Assembly: GCA_963082875.1 (NCBI GenBank)
Contig: OY720102.1
Span: 4,960,001-5,024,000 of the forward strand
DNA: 64,000 nt
DNA from: Corella eumyota
Taxonomy: Eukaryota > Chordata > Ascidiacea > Phlebobranchia > Corellidae
Direction: 5' to 3'
Position numbers and translations under genes: made by a program. Positions 61,001-64,000 of the stretch are shown here, piece by piece (the first letter of the stretch is position 1; each line of letters begins with the position of its first letter). The notes below the pieces were generated by a model. That model was given only the letters and a program-made list of their open reading frames with translations. It was not told the origin of the DNA and searched no databases.

Positions 61001-61887
61001 GTAAAACAATTGCACAAAAAATTGTAAATAAATTTAATTTATAATTTGATTTATTAGGTTGTCATACCATTGGGCTGTAATAATTTCCTGCCGGTGATAC
61101 AAGCTTCTAATTTTTTTTGAATTATATCAACACTTGATTGATCAGAACCTACAGAAATTTCCTTGTTACCACTAAAAATTAAAATTAACCAAAATTATTA
61201 ATAAAATATTGCTATCAATTATTTTCAAATTGGAATTATTTTATCAAAAAAAAAAAGTTGGGTATTTATAAAATCTAGAATATGAGCATAGTTGTTTAAA
61301 TATTAAACTTTACACAGTCTCCCAAGAGAATTATTTTGTGACATATTTAACAGATTTAAAACAATTAGAAAAAACTGTTTGAGCCTTTCCTTTTATCTGA
61401 CACCTTACAAAATTTTAAAAAATAAAAAAGGCTTAATTACTAAAAAAATGGAACTAAAATAGTTTTATAAACAATTTTTTTAGACGGTTTTTAATTGTTT
61501 GTACAGTTTTATATTGGGCCTACTTTAGTTTTGAAATCATGTTGCTTAATTTTTGATTATGTGACTGAAGTTCTTCCATAGTTTGCAAAGCACTGTCCAG
61601 TTGACTTCTTATGTCTTTGTCCGAAGACCTGTAAAACAACTCAATTTTAACAAAAAAATACATGAAACTGGGAAAAATACGTTTTTTGATATCTAAAAAT
61701 CCGAAAGTTTAAAATTTAATAATATAATAAAAAATGCCTATATAATTATTATGTAAGTGGTTATGTTATTGATTTACAAACAACTATGCACTTACATTGA
61801 TTCACTGGCCATGTAATGCAAGAGTACAACGCACCAAATTACTGCAACCGTTACAAAAATAACCTCGCAAATTCTCGATCGTCGCAT
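55098..61887 (-). CDS. FUT8: Alpha-1,6-fucosyltransferase (FUT8), 10 exons, 582 aa
   Basis: Golgi type II enzyme (GT23) that adds core fucose from GDP-fucose to the innermost N-glycan GlcNAc. Exons in order: 61796-61887, 61524-61628, 61068-61171, 60193-60373, 59833-59941, 59003-59237, 58115-58361, 56780-56974, 56275-56425, 55098-55427; 1,749 nt. Residues about 5-27 are a signal anchor ([20 protein letters not shown]). A coiled-coil stem (about 30-180, with [16 protein letters not shown]) follows. Catalytic domain: [30 protein letters not shown], and the GDP-fucose arginines R362-R363 in [14 protein letters not shown]. The C-terminal SH3 domain includes [19 protein letters not shown] and [11 protein letters not shown]. 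Human FUT8 is 575 aa; nearly every block aligns. The ATG is 16 nt after an acceptor-like AG. Very firm. Confidence 0.96.
55886..56040. mobile_element. MITE-like element, ~155 bp with ~28-bp terminal inverted repeats
   Basis: In a FUT8 intron. The left end CGTATATTGTCCGGCTCTAG and following bases match the reverse complement of the right end (CGTATGTTGTCCGGTTTTAG and following bases) at about 24 of 28 positions. Inside, GAGAGAATT and AATTCTCTC form a second, inner inverted repeat. There is no coding capacity. Target-site duplications are not clear, so the superfamily is not assigned. A plain folded repeat rather than a transposon is possible with one copy. Confidence 0.6.
56975..58114. other. 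Long FUT8 intron
   Basis: A 1,140-bp intron, the largest in this gene. AT-rich, no recognisable repeat family, RNA gene or coding frame. Confidence 0.6.
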
Positions 61888-63331
61888 TTTGATTTATGAT
61901 GATCTGCCAATTAACGTCCGGTATTGTAATTCAAATTAACGTTACGTCTGTCTGTAGGTTGTTACCAAGGTGCATTATACGACTTATAATCGTCCCTAGA
62001 CCCGTCTGCTTTATGTAAAACAAAATAATGTTAGGACGAGGACGATGATTAAAAACGAACTGACGACTACATTTTTAGTACAATAGATTTTTACACAATC
62101 AGACAATGTTTGCCTGTTATTTAAAAACCTAAATCATTTCTATAATTTAACTTTAAGTATCTTAAACTATATATATTTTAAAAGAACATTTATTGTTTAA
62201 ACAAGTCAACAACTCATTCAGGTATTCCTCAGATCGACTCGAAAATCAAAATAAACAAACAGTAACGTGTGTCGGATACTTAACAACATACGAGTCGACC
62301 TTTGCCTTTTTCTTTTTTTTGCCCTGCTTGACTGAGCAACGGTTTATAAAATTTTTAAGAATTTTAAACCCTATATGTTCAGTAACTAAGCTGGCTATGC
62401 TCATTAAAAAAAAATATGCTGTAAAAATATTTAAGCAATAATACTTACGTACTATTACACGTTGTCCAGTTTACCTGCATAACGTTAATACGTAGCTCAC
62501 GCAATGGCAAAAAAAAGAATCTTAAGCTCCAATACCCACTACATCTTTTTTATTTTTTATTATATTTGGTTTTTCGCACATTGATAAAAGTAAATAATAA
62601 ATATGATATACAATTTATATTACAACAATGCGACGGGAAAAAATGACAAAATCAATTTTATGATTTAAAACAAGCCAAAAGTATTAATGTTTACATAAAG
62701 ATTTTAAGTATGTTATGGCATAGTCACCAAACCCAACATCGTTGATCTTTTACCCACTAAAGTTATAAGACCTTAGTTTATTAACCAGTTATAGTCCAAT
62801 CACTAAAAATGTTAATAATAAGTACACTACTTTTTACCTAAGACTTTTTGACACCGTTGGCTTTTTACAAACAAAAAGTGGCATCCAACCAACATTAGCA
62901 TTCTGACAATTATATTTTAAACATAGAAAGTACATAAACATAAGCAATAATTTAAATATAATTTGTGTTTTTAAACTGCAATTTATTTATGGTGTAATTT
63001 TTACAAAACTGGTATACCAACCCATTAGTTAAGCACAGCAAAACATCCAGTTGTTTTAAATGTCTAAACTCTATTAACTAAAAAATTCCTGAAATATATA
63101 TTTTGAAAAACTTAAAAAAAAGAAATGAGACATTAGTTAAATCAGGACAGTCAAGAAAACAATGTTAAGTTAGCTTTTAACGAACATAAAACATAATAGA
63201 TTACGTTCCTCGCAATTTTCGTAAAAAATCATCAAGCTTTAAATGTAATATATAAAACAGATTATAATTTTAATTCACACACACACATAATGTACTTTTT
63301 AATTAAAGTAATATAAATGTTTTGTTGTGGT
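61888..63331. other. Intergenic region upstream of FUT8
   Basis: About 1.4 kb between the FUT8 start and the end of the small membrane-protein gene on the same strand. It should hold the FUT8 promoter and the 3' UTR of the small gene; a minus-strand AATAAA is at 62,982-62,987. An 82-codon open frame at 62,193-62,441 on the plus strand has no recognisable domain. The AG at 61,904-61,905 (minus strand, AATTGGCAG) sits 16 nt before the FUT8 ATG. No repeats recognised. Confidence 0.5.
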
Positions 63332-63550
63332 TTAGCATGGCGCAACTTGGCCAACCATATTTCTGGCAAACCTTTGAGGCAAATTAAAGCCTTTTTGTAT
63401 AAAGTTCATGCAGTCCCCACACCCCGATATACAAGCTGTAAACGGAGATAAAAGAACCCAGATAATGGCACATAGCAGCCCAATAGGAATTCCAATAATC
63501 AAGATTGCAAAGAGCCAGAAAATAGTCCAAAACCAACCGCAGTTTGCCAT
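63332..63550 (-). CDS. Small membrane protein, 72 aa, unrecognised family
   Basis: Single-exon frame from ATG 63,550 to TAA at 63,332. The N-terminus MANCGWFWTIFWLF leads into one or two hydrophobic segments (about residues 6-38, with a proline and glycine in IGIPIGLL), then a cysteine-rich turn (ACISGCGDC) and an amphipathic C-terminus, FNLPQRFARNMVGQVAPC. The pattern of two short helices and clustered cysteines suggests a hairpin membrane protein, perhaps lipidated; that is inference. An acceptor-like AG (ATACCCAACAG) lies 16 nt before the ATG, and non-random hydrophobic composition supports coding. I have an impression of similar short proteins in other animals but cannot name a family. 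Confidence 0.6.
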   Translation of the reverse strand: MANCGWFWTIFWLFAILIIGIPIGLLCAIIWVLLSPFTACISGCGDCMNFIQKGFNLPQRFARNMVGQVAPC

Positions 63551-63566
63551 TTTTAAAATTTAATTT

Positions 63567-64000
63567 CTGTTGGGTATTTGCCAAATTATTTTACAATTCC
63601 AATTCCCTTTCTTTTACTAAAAAAATCTTAAAACTTAAAGCAAAAATTGTTTTTTAAAACTACCTCCCTGCAAAAATAGAACGATATAATTTCATAAAAA
63701 TGTCTTTATATAAATATAAGTTTCGTTGATCTCTAATGTTAACGCCCTAACGCAAAGGCGATTGAAGCATAACCAATAAATATAGGCTTGCTATCTCATT
63801 ATTTCACCAACTACAATAGCTGCAAACCACTGCACACAACATATGATACTTTAAGAAATCAGAAAAAGTTACAGTCTACGCCCTATTTATGGCGTCACCA
63901 TCAACATTCACTCCTATAGCCGATTGACTTCAACCTCTGACTTCAATTGAAAGCCAGTGTGTGCTGTTTTACTTTTATTTATAGTATTACTTACATTACA
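63567..64000. other. Upstream of the small membrane-protein gene, right edge
   Basis: About 430 bp to the window end. It should contain the promoter or outron of the minus-strand gene at 63,550. No coding frame, repeat or RNA gene recognised. Confidence 0.45.

Noticed and set aside
62193-62441. 82-codon plus-strand frame upstream of FUT8
   Set aside because: No recognisable domain, no splice context, biased composition with a phenylalanine run; probably chance.

Overview
The window is a piece of an AT-rich invertebrate animal genome. It holds about ten intron-bearing metazoan genes: a microsomal-type epoxide hydrolase, coilin, CCDC91, an RNF8-type ligase, two RPUSD2-type pseudouridine synthases, an alkaline ceramidase, a caspase, FUT8 and a small orphan membrane protein. 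Introns are short (mostly about 60-700 bp) with ordinary GT-AG ends. Most predicted starts lie 12-32 nt downstream of an AG that looks like a splice acceptor with no coding exon before it, which would fit spliced-leader trans-splicing. A tunicate (ascidian) is my leading guess; an AT-rich cnidarian or other invertebrate is not excluded. Species cannot be fixed from sequence alone.

Layout. (1) 1-30,501: one uninterrupted satellite array, about 100 head-to-tail copies of a ~305-bp AT-rich monomer. Each copy carries a run of 7-22 C, a 10-bp inverted repeat containing CCCTAA/TTAGGG, and a TATA-like motif. Multi-monomer blocks are themselves duplicated. The array runs off the left edge. (2) 30,502-31,800: four units of an unrelated ~370-bp tandem repeat. 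(3) 32,344-39,303: three minus-strand genes in a row (EPHX1-like, coilin, CCDC91-like), with about 310-350 bp between coding regions. (4) 39,952-43,039: a plus-strand RNF8-like gene (FHA, coiled coil, RING) built from many tiny phase-0 exons. (5) 43,501-51,130: two tandem minus-strand RPUSD2-like genes 161 bp apart; a complete alkaline ceramidase gene lies on the opposite strand inside a 2.8-kb intron of the upstream copy. (6) 51,818-53,837: a caspase. (7) 55,098-61,887: FUT8, convergent with the caspase. (8) 63,332-63,550: a 72-residue membrane protein.

The genes belong to unrelated housekeeping processes: detoxification, Cajal bodies, trans-Golgi traffic, ubiquitin signalling, RNA modification, sphingolipid breakdown, apoptosis and N-glycan core fucosylation. 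I see no joint pathway. Spliced coding lengths of the multi-exon models all sum to multiples of three and end at stops; for the RNF8-like gene this holds only if one out-of-frame exon copy is left out. Accessory elements are three tRNA-derived SINE copies in introns, one MITE-like inverted-repeat element in a FUT8 intron, and small local duplications. The most notable features are the satellite with its telomere-like inverted arms, the nested gene, the RPUSD2 tandem pair, the duplicated coiled-coil exons in the RNF8-like gene, and the widespread acceptor-like AGs just upstream of start codons. No virus-like element, CRISPR array, rRNA or tRNA gene was seen.
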